A model generated the notes under the pieces. The model was not told the DNA's origin, made no database searches, and was given only the letters and a program-made list of their open reading frames with translations. From Bradyrhizobium sp. NFR13 (lineage in GTDB: Bacteria > Pseudomonadota > Alphaproteobacteria > Rhizobiales > Xanthobacteraceae): DNA of 64,000 nucleotides. The position numbers and the translations under genes were made by a program. The stretch covers positions 186,001-250,000 of the forward strand of contig NZ_FOTP01000006.1 of the NCBI RefSeq assembly GCF_900114605.1. Direction: 5' to 3'. This document shows, in pieces, positions 37,685-46,267 of this stretch. How positions within the stretch are numbered: the first letter of the stretch is position 1; the number at the start of each line of letters is the position of its first letter.

Positions 37685-38314
37685 ATGAAGCAGATTATGA
37701 TAGCCGATGATCATGACGCGGTGCGGGCCGGAATCCGTGCGGTTCTCGAACGACGTCCCGGATGGGAGATCGTCGCCGAGGCCCGCGATGGCAAAGAGGC
37801 CGTCGCCTGCGCCATCGAGAAACATCCGGATGTCGCTATTGTTGATTACTCTATGCCATTCATGACCGGCATCGAAGTTGCGAGGCGAATGAAGGAGTAC
37901 AAACTACCAACAGAGATTCTTATCTTCACGATGCACGACTCGATCGCGCTCGAGCTGCAGGCATCTCAAATTGGCGTTCGCGCATTCCTGCGAAAATCCG
38001 ACGCCAACAAAATGCTCCTGGCGGCTGTTGAATCACTGATGCATCACAGATCGTTTTATGCGGGCGATAGTTGCGGCGCGATGGCCGGATCGGCAGACGG
38101 AAACATCGGTGCAGGCCGGTCGCTTTCGCCGCGAGAGAGGACAATCGTCAAACTGGTGGCCGAAGGTTACAGCAACAAGCGTGTAAGCGAAGCCTTGAAT
38201 GTGAGCATCAAAACGACCGAGACCCACCGGGCTGCGGCGATGCGCAAGCTCAACATAAAATCGACTGCAGGTCTGGTGCGGTACGCCGTTCGAAACAATC
38301 TGGTAGAAGCATGA
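37685..38314 (+). CDS. NarL/FixJ-type response regulator, copy 1
   Basis: A 209-residue response regulator. The receiver domain has the acidic pair in IADDHD, the phosphorylation site Asp54 in VAIVDYSMP, Thr in IFTMHD and Lys in FLRKSD. The C-terminal LuxR-type helix-turn-helix is LSPRERTIVKLVAEGYSNKRVSEALNVSIKTTETHRAAAMRKL. ATG 37685 begins MKQIMIADDH; the second regulator aligns at that position. It is downstream of the histidine kinase and likely its phosphorylation target. Together they form a three-gene two-component locus. Confidence 0.91.
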   Translation: MKQIMIADDHDAVRAGIRAVLERRPGWEIVAEARDGKEAVACAIEKHPDVAIVDYSMPFMTGIEVARRMKEYKLPTEILIFTMHDSIALELQASQIGVRAFLRKSDANKMLLAAVESLMHHRSFYAGDSCGAMAGSADGNIGAGRSLSPRERTIVKLVAEGYSNKRVSEALNVSIKTTETHRAAAMRKLNIKSTAGLVRYAVRNNLVEA

Positions 38315-38446
38315 CTGCGCAAACGTGGTCGACGGCCTTCACGGAACTGGCCGTCGTGACGCATATCATTTTAAGGCGACCGTTCTAGCGAGCTGCTTTC
38401 GTCAATTTGGATATGGCCAGTGGTTCCAACAAATGGGAACAGCACT

Positions 38447-39082
38447 GTGAAGCAGATCTTGATTGCGGACGATCATGAAGTCGTGCGATCCGGACTGCGC
38501 GCGATCGTCGAAAGCCGTGCGGACTGGGCTGTGAGCGGAGAAGCGAGCGATGGCAGGGCCGCGGTCGCCATGATCAGGGACTTGAAGCCGGATATCGCAA
38601 TTGTCGATTATTCCATGCCCGTCCTGAATGGTCTGGAGGTGAGCCGTCAGATCAAGTTGCATCACCCCCGGACGGAGGTTCTCATCCTGACAATGCACGA
38701 AAGCAATGAAATCCTCACCGAATCCCTCCTGGCAGGAGTGCGGGGCTTCTTGCTGAAGTCAGACGCGCGACATCATCTCGTTGCAGCGATCGACGCACTC
38801 CTCAATCACCGGCCTTACTTCACCAGCGTGGTCGTGGAAAAATTGCTTCACGACTACCTGGCCAGCAAAAAGGACAAATCGAAAGTTCTGCTGTCGTTAC
38901 GCGAGCAGAACGTCGTTCAGCTGATCGCCGAAGGACACACCAACAAGTCCGTCGGCACAATTCTGACTCTCAGCGTGAAAACTGTCGAAGCCCACCGCGC
39001 ATCCGCCATGCGCAAGCTTGGAGTTTCCTCCACTGCCGAATTGGTCCGGTATGCAATTCGCATGAAACTGATTGGACCCTAG
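38447..39082 (+). CDS. NarL/FixJ-type response regulator, copy 2
   Basis: A 211-residue regulator closely similar to the one at 37685-38314. The receiver has the acidic pair in IADDHE, Asp54 in IAIVDYSMP, and Lys in FLLKSDA. The HTH is LSLREQNVVQLIAEGHTNKSVGTILTLSVKTVEAHRASAMRKL. The GTG at 38447 (V-K-Q-I-L-I-A-D-D-H) aligns with the ATG of the first regulator; GTG 38420 would add nine residues without family support. The tandem pair is likely a duplication that lets one kinase drive two outputs, or two kinases converge. Confidence 0.9.
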   Translation: MKQILIADDHEVVRSGLRAIVESRADWAVSGEASDGRAAVAMIRDLKPDIAIVDYSMPVLNGLEVSRQIKLHHPRTEVLILTMHESNEILTESLLAGVRGFLLKSDARHHLVAAIDALLNHRPYFTSVVVEKLLHDYLASKKDKSKVLLSLREQNVVQLIAEGHTNKSVGTILTLSVKTVEAHRASAMRKLGVSSTAELVRYAIRMKLIGP

Positions 39083-39094
39083 CTGCCATAGAAA

Positions 39095-40222
39095 ATGTGG
39101 GGGATCATGCCTGAGCCGAGAGTGGACCAAGCCATCTTAGCCAAGGACGTTCGAAGTCGGGATCTTCCGACGGCAGGCGCGAATGCCGGCCGGCGGCTGA
39201 CCCTCGGGGGAGCACTCGTTATTCTGGGTGTTGCCAGCGGCATCTTCCTCGCATGGCGCGCGTCGTCCAGCCTTCTCATCATATTTGCGGCGATCTTGCT
39301 TGCATCGTTTCTCGATGCCTGCGCTCGGTCGCTTGGTCGATACATTCCGATCGGGCGCGCGTGGCGGTTAGCCATCGTGATCGTCATCCTGACTGCAGTG
39401 GTCGTGCTGGGCACAATATGGGGGATTGGAAAAATCCCCGAGCAGGCCCGGATCCTGATGCGCGTCATGGACGCACAACTGGATATCCTGCAACAACGCC
39501 TGCTGGCTTTTGGCGTGGATCTGTTCGGCCCGGACGGAGGGCGCGACTTCTCCCGCTGGTTTCCCGATCACGACAAGCTCTTTGGCCACGCACAATCGGC
39601 CGTCGGGACCGCCTCGAGCTTTCTTGCCAATACGCTTGTCATCATATTTCTCGGCCTTCTCTTTTCGCTCGATCCGCAGGCCTATCGCGACGGCGTCGTA
39701 TTGCTGGTCAAACCCTCCTCGCGTGAGCGCATGCGCTCTGTTCTGGATGAAATGGGCGCCGTGCTGCGCTCATGGCTCATGGGACAATTGATCCGGATCG
39801 TCCTGATGACCGCCTGCGTGTGGCTGGCGCTCTATTTGCTCGGGCTTCCAAGCGCCTTTCTGCTCGGCCTGCAGGCCGGTCTGTCGAATTTTGTGCCTTA
39901 TCTCGGCCCGATATTGGCCAGTATCCCCGTGGGATTGGTGGCAATGCCGCTTGGCCCCTCGATGGTGATCTGGGCCATCGGGATCTACACCGTTATTCAA
40001 TCCATCGAGGGCTATGTGATCGGCCCGCTCATTCAGCGACAAGCAGTGGAGCTGCCTCCCGCATGGACGCTGGTCGCCATCGTCCTGTTCGGCTCTCTGT
40101 TCGGCGTCCTGGGAATTGCGCTTGCGATGCCCCTCTTCGCGATCGGGCGTGTCGCTGTTCTTCGACTCTATGTCGAGGACTGCCTGGGAGATCACCTGAA
40201 CAACGGTCAGGACCTTGGATAG
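39095..40222 (+). CDS. AI-2E family membrane transporter
   Basis: A 375-residue multi-helix permease of the AI-2E/UPF0118 (TqsA/PerM) family. Landmarks are the first helix pair (ALVILGVASGIFLAW), the central FLGLLFSLDPQAYRDGVVLLV, and the signature GLQAGLSNFVPYLGPILASIPVGLVAM, followed by the last helices ILFGSLFGVLGIALAMPLFAI. Family members have been linked to Na+/H+ exchange and to export of signals and metabolites; the cargo here is unknown. The start at ATG 39095 or at 39107 (MPEPRVD) cannot be decided. It begins 12 bp after the second response regulator, so it may be in that operon. Confidence 0.87.
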   Translation: MWGIMPEPRVDQAILAKDVRSRDLPTAGANAGRRLTLGGALVILGVASGIFLAWRASSSLLIIFAAILLASFLDACARSLGRYIPIGRAWRLAIVIVILTAVVVLGTIWGIGKIPEQARILMRVMDAQLDILQQRLLAFGVDLFGPDGGRDFSRWFPDHDKLFGHAQSAVGTASSFLANTLVIIFLGLLFSLDPQAYRDGVVLLVKPSSRERMRSVLDEMGAVLRSWLMGQLIRIVLMTACVWLALYLLGLPSAFLLGLQAGLSNFVPYLGPILASIPVGLVAMPLGPSMVIWAIGIYTVIQSIEGYVIGPLIQRQAVELPPAWTLVAIVLFGSLFGVLGIALAMPLFAIGRVAVLRLYVEDCLGDHLNNGQDLG

Positions 40223-40238
40223 CGGCGGGAAACTCCGA

Positions 40239-41678
40239 CTAGATTGAAATATTGCCCATCGCAAGATTGTAGAGGCCGGCGGCAGCAGCCACGAGAATCG
40301 CTCCGAACAGGACTCCCTCGGCAGACGCAAAGACCGTCGCTTTCTGTTCCCGCCGCGCGATCACAAACAGGATCGTTACCGGCGCATAGAGAAGTGCCGA
40401 AAGCAGCAGGAACGTGGGACCGCCTGCATAAATCATCACAGCCGCGTAAACCGTGGCAAGTGCACCGCGCACCCCGTCGATGGCGCGGCTATGCGACTCC
40501 GTCCGATATGTTTCCCCGGACCATGCGAGTTTGAGTCCGTAGGCCGCGACAAACAGATAGGGGATGAGCGTCATTGAACTCGTCATCTTCAGTGCCAGTG
40601 TGAAGGCATATTCGGCGAAATAAGTGACGAGCAGGAACAGCTGAATAAGGCAGTTGGTCAACCACAGCGCGCCCGATGGCACTTTGTTGACGTTCTCACG
40701 CGTGAGGAAAGACGGCATCGTGCCATTGACGGCTGCGGAATGGAGAACCTCGGCCGCAAGCAATGACCAGGACAGATAATTTCCAAGCACAGAGATCAGC
40801 AGGCCGATGCTGATGAATACCTTGCCCCAGGGCCCGACGATCGCTTCGAGTACGCCCGCCATCGAGGGCGTCGCGAGGGCGCCCAGCTCCGGGCGCAGTA
40901 GAACTCCGTAGGACAGCATGGTGACGAGGACAAGCAGAGCGAGCACACCAAGAAAACCGAGAACCGTCGCGATCCCGACATCGTTGCGGTTTCTTGCATA
41001 GCGTGAGTAGACGCTTGCTCCCTCGATCCCCACGAAAACGAATACTGTGACAAGCATCGTGTTGCGAACCTGGTTCGACACACTGGCGAAGCTCGGCTCC
41101 TCACCGCCCCAGAAATTATCCGCGAAGACCTCGGCCTTGAATGCAAAAGCGGCAACGACGATGAAAAGAACTATCGGTATCATCTTCGCAAATGTCGCAA
41201 TCGTATTGAGCGCGGCAGCTTCCTTGATGCCCCGGAGGATCAGGATGTGAACGCTCCAGAGCAGCACCGACGCGGCCACGATCGCAACCGGTGTGGTGCC
41301 GTCGCCAAACACCGGGAAGAACTGTCCCAATGTCGCCTTGATCAGCACAAGACACGCAACGTCGGCAAGGCAGCATCCGATCCAGTAACCGGCCGCAGAC
41401 GCAAAGCCGGCATATTCGCCGAAGCCGGCCTCGGCATAGGCGTAGATGCCAGTATCGAGATCGGGCCGGCGGCGGGACAACGTCTGAAAGACAAAAGCGA
41501 GCATCAGCATTCCTGTGCCGGCGATGCACCAGGCAACCAGGGCACCGAGACCGCCCGTGGCGCGACCGAATGCCGATGGCAATGCAAAGATTCCGGAGCC
41601 GACCATCGAGCCGACCACGAGCCCAATCAACGCCCCCCGCGAAAGCTTCTGATCGGATGAACTGGATGATGTTCCCAT
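40239..41678 (-). CDS. APC-family amino acid antiporter (second ArcD-like)
   Basis: A 479-residue APC transporter that parallels the arcA-linked one at 30227: MVGSGIFALPSAFGRATGGLGALVAW, YAEAGFGEYAGFASAAGYWIG, IEGASVYSRYARNRNDVGIATV. It is thus a paralogous basic amino-acid exchanger, but no arginine deiminase is beside it. It converges with the AI-2E gene (16 bp between stops). It may carry a related amino acid or respond to different conditions. Confidence 0.88.
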   Translation of the reverse strand: MGTSSSSSDQKLSRGALIGLVVGSMVGSGIFALPSAFGRATGGLGALVAWCIAGTGMLMLAFVFQTLSRRRPDLDTGIYAYAEAGFGEYAGFASAAGYWIGCCLADVACLVLIKATLGQFFPVFGDGTTPVAIVAASVLLWSVHILILRGIKEAAALNTIATFAKMIPIVLFIVVAAFAFKAEVFADNFWGGEEPSFASVSNQVRNTMLVTVFVFVGIEGASVYSRYARNRNDVGIATVLGFLGVLALLVLVTMLSYGVLLRPELGALATPSMAGVLEAIVGPWGKVFISIGLLISVLGNYLSWSLLAAEVLHSAAVNGTMPSFLTRENVNKVPSGALWLTNCLIQLFLLVTYFAEYAFTLALKMTSSMTLIPYLFVAAYGLKLAWSGETYRTESHSRAIDGVRGALATVYAAVMIYAGGPTFLLLSALLYAPVTILFVIARREQKATVFASAEGVLFGAILVAAAAGLYNLAMGNISI

Positions 41679-41784
41679 TTTCTATTGAACCTGACGCTCG
41701 AAGACGATCGGTCGAATGAAGAAGCATCAACATAGACGCAGCAATACGAGGACACCGTTTCCAGGTCCTCCGAGATCGTTCCAG

Positions 41785-42375
41785 CTATCCGCTCGCACCT
41801 TCCGCAGTCGATGACACGGTGTCGTCCTCATCGAGCAGAACAGTCGCCCCGGAGAGCCGGTCAAAGAGTTTTATGCGAGCTGCAACGGGTGGCCAGGCGT
41901 AAAGAAAGATCTCCGAAGGCTTCCAGATCGCAACCCAGCCCAGAATAAGGAAGCTCTCCGAGAAAACCCTTGAAAACGGTCCCTCCGTCATTCGCTGGGA
42001 AAAGCTCCAGCCAAGCAAAAGGCAGATGAAAAGAATCACCATTCCGACGACGAGGGACAACCGGCCGGTCTTGAACAACTCGCTGAGTTCACGCGAGACG
42101 GCCTGGCTTCGAAGGCCAAAGTAGTATCTGACGGCGGCTGCTATATCAGACACATTCGTTTTCCGGAGTTCATCAGGCGGCAGATAGATGACGATTTCAA
42201 TGTGAACACGGTCGGAGAACTCCAGCGCGCGATCAACGATATATTCTTCAGCCTGAATCGCGAGATCAGTCTCGCGGAACGGAGACGGATCGAGCGTATC
42301 GAAGAGCTGCGATGCTTTACGAAGCTTCATCTCTATTCGCCCGACTTGTGCACCTTCAGTCAAACCCCTTCTCAT
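41785..42375 (-). CDS. Unknown membrane protein
   Basis: About 196 residues. The N-terminal half is charged and helical (VGRIEMKLRKASQLFDTLDPSPF). A strand-rich segment (RVHIEIVIYLPPDEL) follows. A hydrophobic pair appears near the C-terminus (LSLVVGMVILFICLLLGWSF and FSESFLILGWVAIWKPSEIFLYAWPP), so the protein is membrane-anchored. The Met at 42375 (MRRGLTEG) is chosen over the upstream one at 42402 as more typical. I do not recognise the family. It is divergent from the membrane protein gene at 42711. Confidence 0.6.
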   Translation of the reverse strand: MRRGLTEGAQVGRIEMKLRKASQLFDTLDPSPFRETDLAIQAEEYIVDRALEFSDRVHIEIVIYLPPDELRKTNVSDIAAAVRYYFGLRSQAVSRELSELFKTGRLSLVVGMVILFICLLLGWSFSQRMTEGPFSRVFSESFLILGWVAIWKPSEIFLYAWPPVAARIKLFDRLSGATVLLDEDDTVSSTAEGASG

Positions 42376-42710
42376 AAGCCTTTCTCGATTGCCTTCGAGC
42401 AACGCAGCACGAGCCGGACTCGTCCCAGCAGATCACTGACGCCATCACCAGGACAATCAGGTGTTTTCCCTAGGCGAGACGCTGGATCCGGATCGCAAAA
42501 CGCGGATGGCGCCGACATTCATTGCGTGCGGCGACGCCTCACCCAGGCCGGAGATGAATTGGCGCCGCGAGCTCATCGGAAAATCCCCTAGGTCCCCTAA
42601 GGTGATCAGCCGATATCGCATCGGCCTCACAGAAGCCTAGGCTAGCCTTTTGAAGGAGGACATGACGTTTGGAATTCGCGACAACAGGCGCGATTACGAC
42701 TGGATCGTCG
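42376..42710. promoter_or_regulatory. Divergent intergenic region with three CCCTAGG-type motifs and a leader ORF
   Basis: CCCTAGG is found at 42468-42474 (TTTTCCCTAGG context) and at 42586-42592, followed by CCCTAAGG at 42595-42602, nine bases further on. They lie between divergent genes and repeat the core seen upstream of arcD. A strong ribosome site (AAGGAGG) near 42652-42660 precedes an 18-codon frame at 42662-42718 (M-T-F-G-I-R-D-N-R-R-D-Y...) that overlaps the start of the next gene by 8 bp. A TTG at 42669 in the frame of that next gene is an alternative start for it. Confidence 0.4.
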
Positions 42711-43394
42711 ATGAGTGAACTGGATCTGCCACCGGGTCGGCATGCTGAAGACCTTCACTTCAGAACGAGAAGCATTGTCCTCAGGCAGCTCCCCTTTCTT
42801 GCCATTCTCGCGCTCGCAATTGCAGGCGTTGCCTATACGAATTTTTCAGGCAAACCACTCATTGGCTATTGGGAGTTCCTTGCCCTCGCAATTGGTGTCG
42901 TCTGCGTCGTCACCGAATGGACCGAGCTCGATGACAGGCAGGCTCGGGTTCGACTGGTGTGGACGCAGGCGCTTCACTGGATCGCCGTTCTTGTTACGAT
43001 GAACATCATGCTGCTGGCGGGCGTTCAACAACTTATGCCCGCGCCTGCGACAAGTCTCGTACTTCTGATGTTACTCGCGCTCGGCACCTTTCTCGCCGGG
43101 CTGAATCTTATGTCGCTGCAAATGGGGTTCCTCGGCCTCTCGATGGCTCTGGCAGTTCCCGCGATCTCCTGGATCAAGCAATCGGCGCTCTTTCTGATTC
43201 TGGTTGTAGTTTTCGTGATCGGCCTTGCCATGGCTTTCTGGTCGTTCCGGACGGATACGCGTCGATCCGAGCGAACAGCATCTTCACGGCCCGCTTCACC
43301 GGGTGACCCGGTTGCCGATCACCAGGATACGTCGGACGATGACACATCGGACATCGAAGCGGCTCGCCGGCGCCTTGGACTGAGTGACGATTAG
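42711..43394 (+). CDS. Unknown multi-helix membrane protein
   Basis: About 227 residues. A polar N-terminus is followed by at least six hydrophobic segments (LPFLAILALAIAGVAY, FLALAIGVVCVVTEW, ALHWIAVLVTMNIMLLAGV, SLVLLMLLALGTFLAGL, GFLGLSMALAVPAISW, LFLILVVVFVIGLAMAFWSF). The C-terminal tail is acidic and ends in IEAARRRLGLSDD. I do not recognise the family. The ATG at 42711 overlaps an upstream 18-codon frame, so leader-coupled translation is possible. It could also start at TTG 42669, which has the better-placed AAGGAGG. Confidence 0.68.
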   Translation: MSELDLPPGRHAEDLHFRTRSIVLRQLPFLAILALAIAGVAYTNFSGKPLIGYWEFLALAIGVVCVVTEWTELDDRQARVRLVWTQALHWIAVLVTMNIMLLAGVQQLMPAPATSLVLLMLLALGTFLAGLNLMSLQMGFLGLSMALAVPAISWIKQSALFLILVVVFVIGLAMAFWSFRTDTRRSERTASSRPASPGDPVADHQDTSDDDTSDIEAARRRLGLSDD

Positions 43395-43493
43395 CGAATC
43401 TGACAAATCGGGAAGCTGCGTTTGGGCCGCATGGAGATGCGCATCTTTTTCATTTAAGAGTTTCCGTTCAAGCGATTCTTAACAGGAGATGTC

Positions 43494-43793
43494 ATGAAGC
43501 GTTTTATTGCCGCGGCAGGTTCGGGACTGATTTTCTTGTGCGCTGCGCTATCTGCGCATGCGGAGCCTCGCGATTCCGTCGAGCGTGGCCAGAGACTGGA
43601 TACTGACGCAATTCGGGACGATGTCCGCACCAACCGCCTGAAGACACCAGCGTCGCCGCTCACCGTAGAACAACCGCGGCAACCCCAAGGACAGACACTG
43701 CACCGCAGAGGACGACCACGCACGCACGCTTTGCCGCGGCCTCCGAGCGAGCGACAATTGCGGCTGCGCCAGCAACAGAAATCAGTTCAGTGA
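43494..43793 (+). CDS. Small exported protein, AEPRDSVERG family (copy 2)
   Basis: A 99-residue exported protein with a signal peptide (KRFIAAAGSGLIFLCAALSAHA) and the mature start AEPRDSVERGQRLDTDAIRDDVR, which repeats the pattern of the gene at 27763-28014 almost position by position. The tail is longer, rich in Arg, Pro and Gln. A strong AGGAG lies upstream of the ATG. The family is not one I recognise. It converges with the second DUF992 gene two bases downstream. Confidence 0.68.
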   Translation: MKRFIAAAGSGLIFLCAALSAHAEPRDSVERGQRLDTDAIRDDVRTNRLKTPASPLTVEQPRQPQGQTLHRRGRPRTHALPRPPSERQLRLRQQQKSVQ

Positions 43794-43795
43794 TA

Positions 43796-44266
43796 TTAGC
43801 GTAACGTCAGCGTCGCTATTCCCGCGGCAAGGCTCACGCCAATCTGGCGCTCAAGCGACAATGGCTGGAGCATCACAGTCCTGCGAGATCCCCCAATCAG
43901 AACATTCGCGCCCAGACCCGGGCCAAACGCAACGCTGCCACTCGCTCCGACGTAATTTCCACGGAGCGTACCCCGGCCGACCTGGGAGTTTCGGGCGAAG
44001 ACCCGCCAGACCAGCGCGCTCGAGGGAGTTATGCCGAGATCCAGGCCGATGCGGCGCACCGTTCCCTCATAGATGTACTGCCGTGACCCATTTCGCAGTC
44101 TGAACACGCAGCGCAGTGTCTGACGTGAACCGATAATCAACCCAATCCGGGGATTGCTCATACATGTCAGCGTTCCTGCCCTGAATGCGGCAGAGGAAGC
44201 CGGCAGCGATGAGACGCACAGCAAAAGGGATGCGCTGAAAAGTCCAAGCAGGGCCTTCTTCCTCAT
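43796..44266 (-). CDS. DUF992 exported protein (copy 2)
   Basis: A 156-residue exported protein with a signal peptide (LGLFSASLLLCVSSLPASSA) and the DUF992 core: GTLTCMSNPRIGLIIGSRQTLRCVF, YIYEGTVRRIGLDLG, ARNSQVGRGTLRGNYVGAS, GANVLIGGSRRTVML. It aligns with the protein at 20713 across nearly the entire mature part. The ATG at 44266 has GGAGG five bases before it; GTG 44278 is out of place. The function is unknown. Confidence 0.85.
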   Translation of the reverse strand: MRKKALLGLFSASLLLCVSSLPASSAAFRAGTLTCMSNPRIGLIIGSRQTLRCVFRLRNGSRQYIYEGTVRRIGLDLGITPSSALVWRVFARNSQVGRGTLRGNYVGASGSVAFGPGLGANVLIGGSRRTVMLQPLSLERQIGVSLAAGIATLTLR

Positions 44267-44440
44267 GGGAGCCTCCACTTTCTGCGCGAGAATATGACAG
44301 TGGCTACCTGGCGTCGCAAGATCGTCCCGTCAGACACAACTAACGAGCTGACTCGCTTTCGATTCGAATAGTTACGACGCGATGCGGCCCGGCGCGATTC
44401 CTGGTCGAGCCATGTCCGCGGACGATTGCGAGTGATAGCA

Positions 44441-46267
44441 TTACGCGATCTTTGGCCTGGCCGCCGTATCCTCCGCCGCATCTACGTGGACGCTCACATC
44501 TGCCAGCACGTCGATCCGCTCCGGCTCAAGCAAGCAAAGCTGACCATCCGGCCCGGCCGCAAGCCTGTGAACATAGAAGTGCGTGCTGGCCGCATCAGCA
44601 GCACCCATGACTGGTGACGGAGCCGAAATGACCTTCAACGATCCGAAGGTGCCGATCCAGTCGATATGGCGATGCCCGTGCATGACGATGGCCCGATCGG
44701 CAAGCGCCTCCAGCCGGCGTACAAACCAGCTGCCGTTGATCACAGCCGTGCCGATGCGTTCAGCGAAGGCTGTCACTGGCATCGGATACTCCATCAGGTG
44801 ATGATGCAATGCGATTATCCAGCGTGCCTTCGGGAACTCGGCGATGAAAGCCTCCAGCCGGCGTGTCTGCTCGATCGAAACGAAGCCAAGAGCATTGGTG
44901 AAGGAGAAATGCGTTTCAGCATTGGAATTGAGAAGCGCGATGCCGAGTCCATTCTCTTCCAGAGGCGGCACGACCATCGGATACAAGTCATCGAAGACCC
45001 CACCCAGTCGGGCTGCACGCTGCAAGCTACCGAGATCTGCGAAATCGGCCATCGGACGGCGATACGGCGCCAACGCGTCGTTCAGTGTCGTTGTAAGACC
45101 TTTCCCGTCTTTCACAACAAACGCACGATCGCCCTGAATGGCGGCAATGGCCGAAAGCGTACGGACCTGTCGCAACCGTTTGCCCGGACTGAACGGCAGA
45201 TCCAGCCGCGCCGGATTCGCCCGGTCCACGATGTTGATATCGTGATTGCCGGGCAGCACGAGCGTGCGCGCAGCGAGGTCCGGGTAGTGCGACAGGACGT
45301 CCAGAAACTCCGCCCATTCGGTCGCCCGTCCGGCATCGGTCATATCGCCGCTGATCAGCACATGGTCGAGCGGATCAACGGCGTGAATGGCGGCCAGCCG
45401 CGCCATCACCTGCTGGAGACGCTCGTTTCCCTGCGGCCCGGCGCGCCCGCTTTCAATGCGAAACCCGTAACGTTCGCCCACCACATGAAGGTCCGACAAA
45501 TGAGCGACACGCCAGATCCTGGCATGCGCCGGCGCTGCATCGAAGGCGACAAGATCGACTGGCTGCGCCATCCGGGCATCGGCCAGACCCCAGGCCAGCG
45601 ATGCGCCAGCAAGGTAGCCGCATATCAGGACGGCGGCATTTGCCAGCGTTGGAATGATCAAACGATGAGGAACACCAAGATCTTCCAGGCTTCCTGTCCA
45701 TCGCGAGGCAGGCCAGGCCCACACTGCGATCGCCATGGCGCAAATGGAGATGGCGATTCCTGCTGCGGCCGAATTCACCGCGCGCACCCGCGCTCTTCCA
45801 TGCACGGTCAGATTTTTCCCCAGCACCTTCTCCGCCAGATGCCGCAGGCCTTCGCGGCCGAAGACATATCCGGGCTGGACGGCAAGCGCATTGAGAGACC
45901 AGAAGTTGATCTCCGCGACCCGGAACAGGGGCTTCCAGCCGATCCACCCCAGCGCGACGATCCCGATTGCCACCAGCAGCGCGCCAAGTTCCGTCAGTAC
46001 AAGAACCTTGTCCGACAGGGTTGAGAGCCAGGCAGAAGCGACCAATGCCGCGAGGCCCAGCGACACCGCCGGCAGCAACAACGATACCGTCCAGGCGAAC
46101 AGGAGCTTTGGCAGACTGACTTCAACAAGCAGGCTCCCGGCCATCGAGAGCAGGGTCCGCTGTTCAGGGCTGGCGGCATCGTCCTCGATATCGCCCCGGC
46201 GCGGGTCGATTGTTTCTTCGTTCCACCCCTTCGCGGGTTTGCCTTCTCCCGCATTCCCTCTCTTCAT
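44441..46267 (-). CDS. Membrane-anchored metallophosphoesterase
   Basis: A 608-residue protein. The N-terminal third has several hydrophobic helices (LLFAWTVSLLLPAVSLGLAALVASAWL, VLTELGALLVAIGIVALGWIGW, AAGIAISICAMAIAVWAWPA, LIIPTLANAAVLICGYLAGA). The calcineurin-like catalytic domain follows: HLSDLHV, ISGDMTD, PGNHDINI, ALHHHLMEYP and HGHRHID, the five metal/phosphate motifs in order. It probably acts on a nucleotide or lipid at the membrane face. GAGG precedes ATG 46267 by six bases; the frame stays open to 46432 without support. Confidence 0.87.
   Translation of the reverse strand: MKRGNAGEGKPAKGWNEETIDPRRGDIEDDAASPEQRTLLSMAGSLLVEVSLPKLLFAWTVSLLLPAVSLGLAALVASAWLSTLSDKVLVLTELGALLVAIGIVALGWIGWKPLFRVAEINFWSLNALAVQPGYVFGREGLRHLAEKVLGKNLTVHGRARVRAVNSAAAGIAISICAMAIAVWAWPASRWTGSLEDLGVPHRLIIPTLANAAVLICGYLAGASLAWGLADARMAQPVDLVAFDAAPAHARIWRVAHLSDLHVVGERYGFRIESGRAGPQGNERLQQVMARLAAIHAVDPLDHVLISGDMTDAGRATEWAEFLDVLSHYPDLAARTLVLPGNHDINIVDRANPARLDLPFSPGKRLRQVRTLSAIAAIQGDRAFVVKDGKGLTTTLNDALAPYRRPMADFADLGSLQRAARLGGVFDDLYPMVVPPLEENGLGIALLNSNAETHFSFTNALGFVSIEQTRRLEAFIAEFPKARWIIALHHHLMEYPMPVTAFAERIGTAVINGSWFVRRLEALADRAIVMHGHRHIDWIGTFGSLKVISAPSPVMGAADAASTHFYVHRLAAGPDGQLCLLEPERIDVLADVSVHVDAAEDTAARPKIA

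Noticed and set aside
44666-46024. A 452-residue plus-strand gene opposite the metallophosphoesterase
   Set aside because: It is an antisense frame over a well-supported enzyme; the translation is Arg/His/Gln-rich and lacks a domain.
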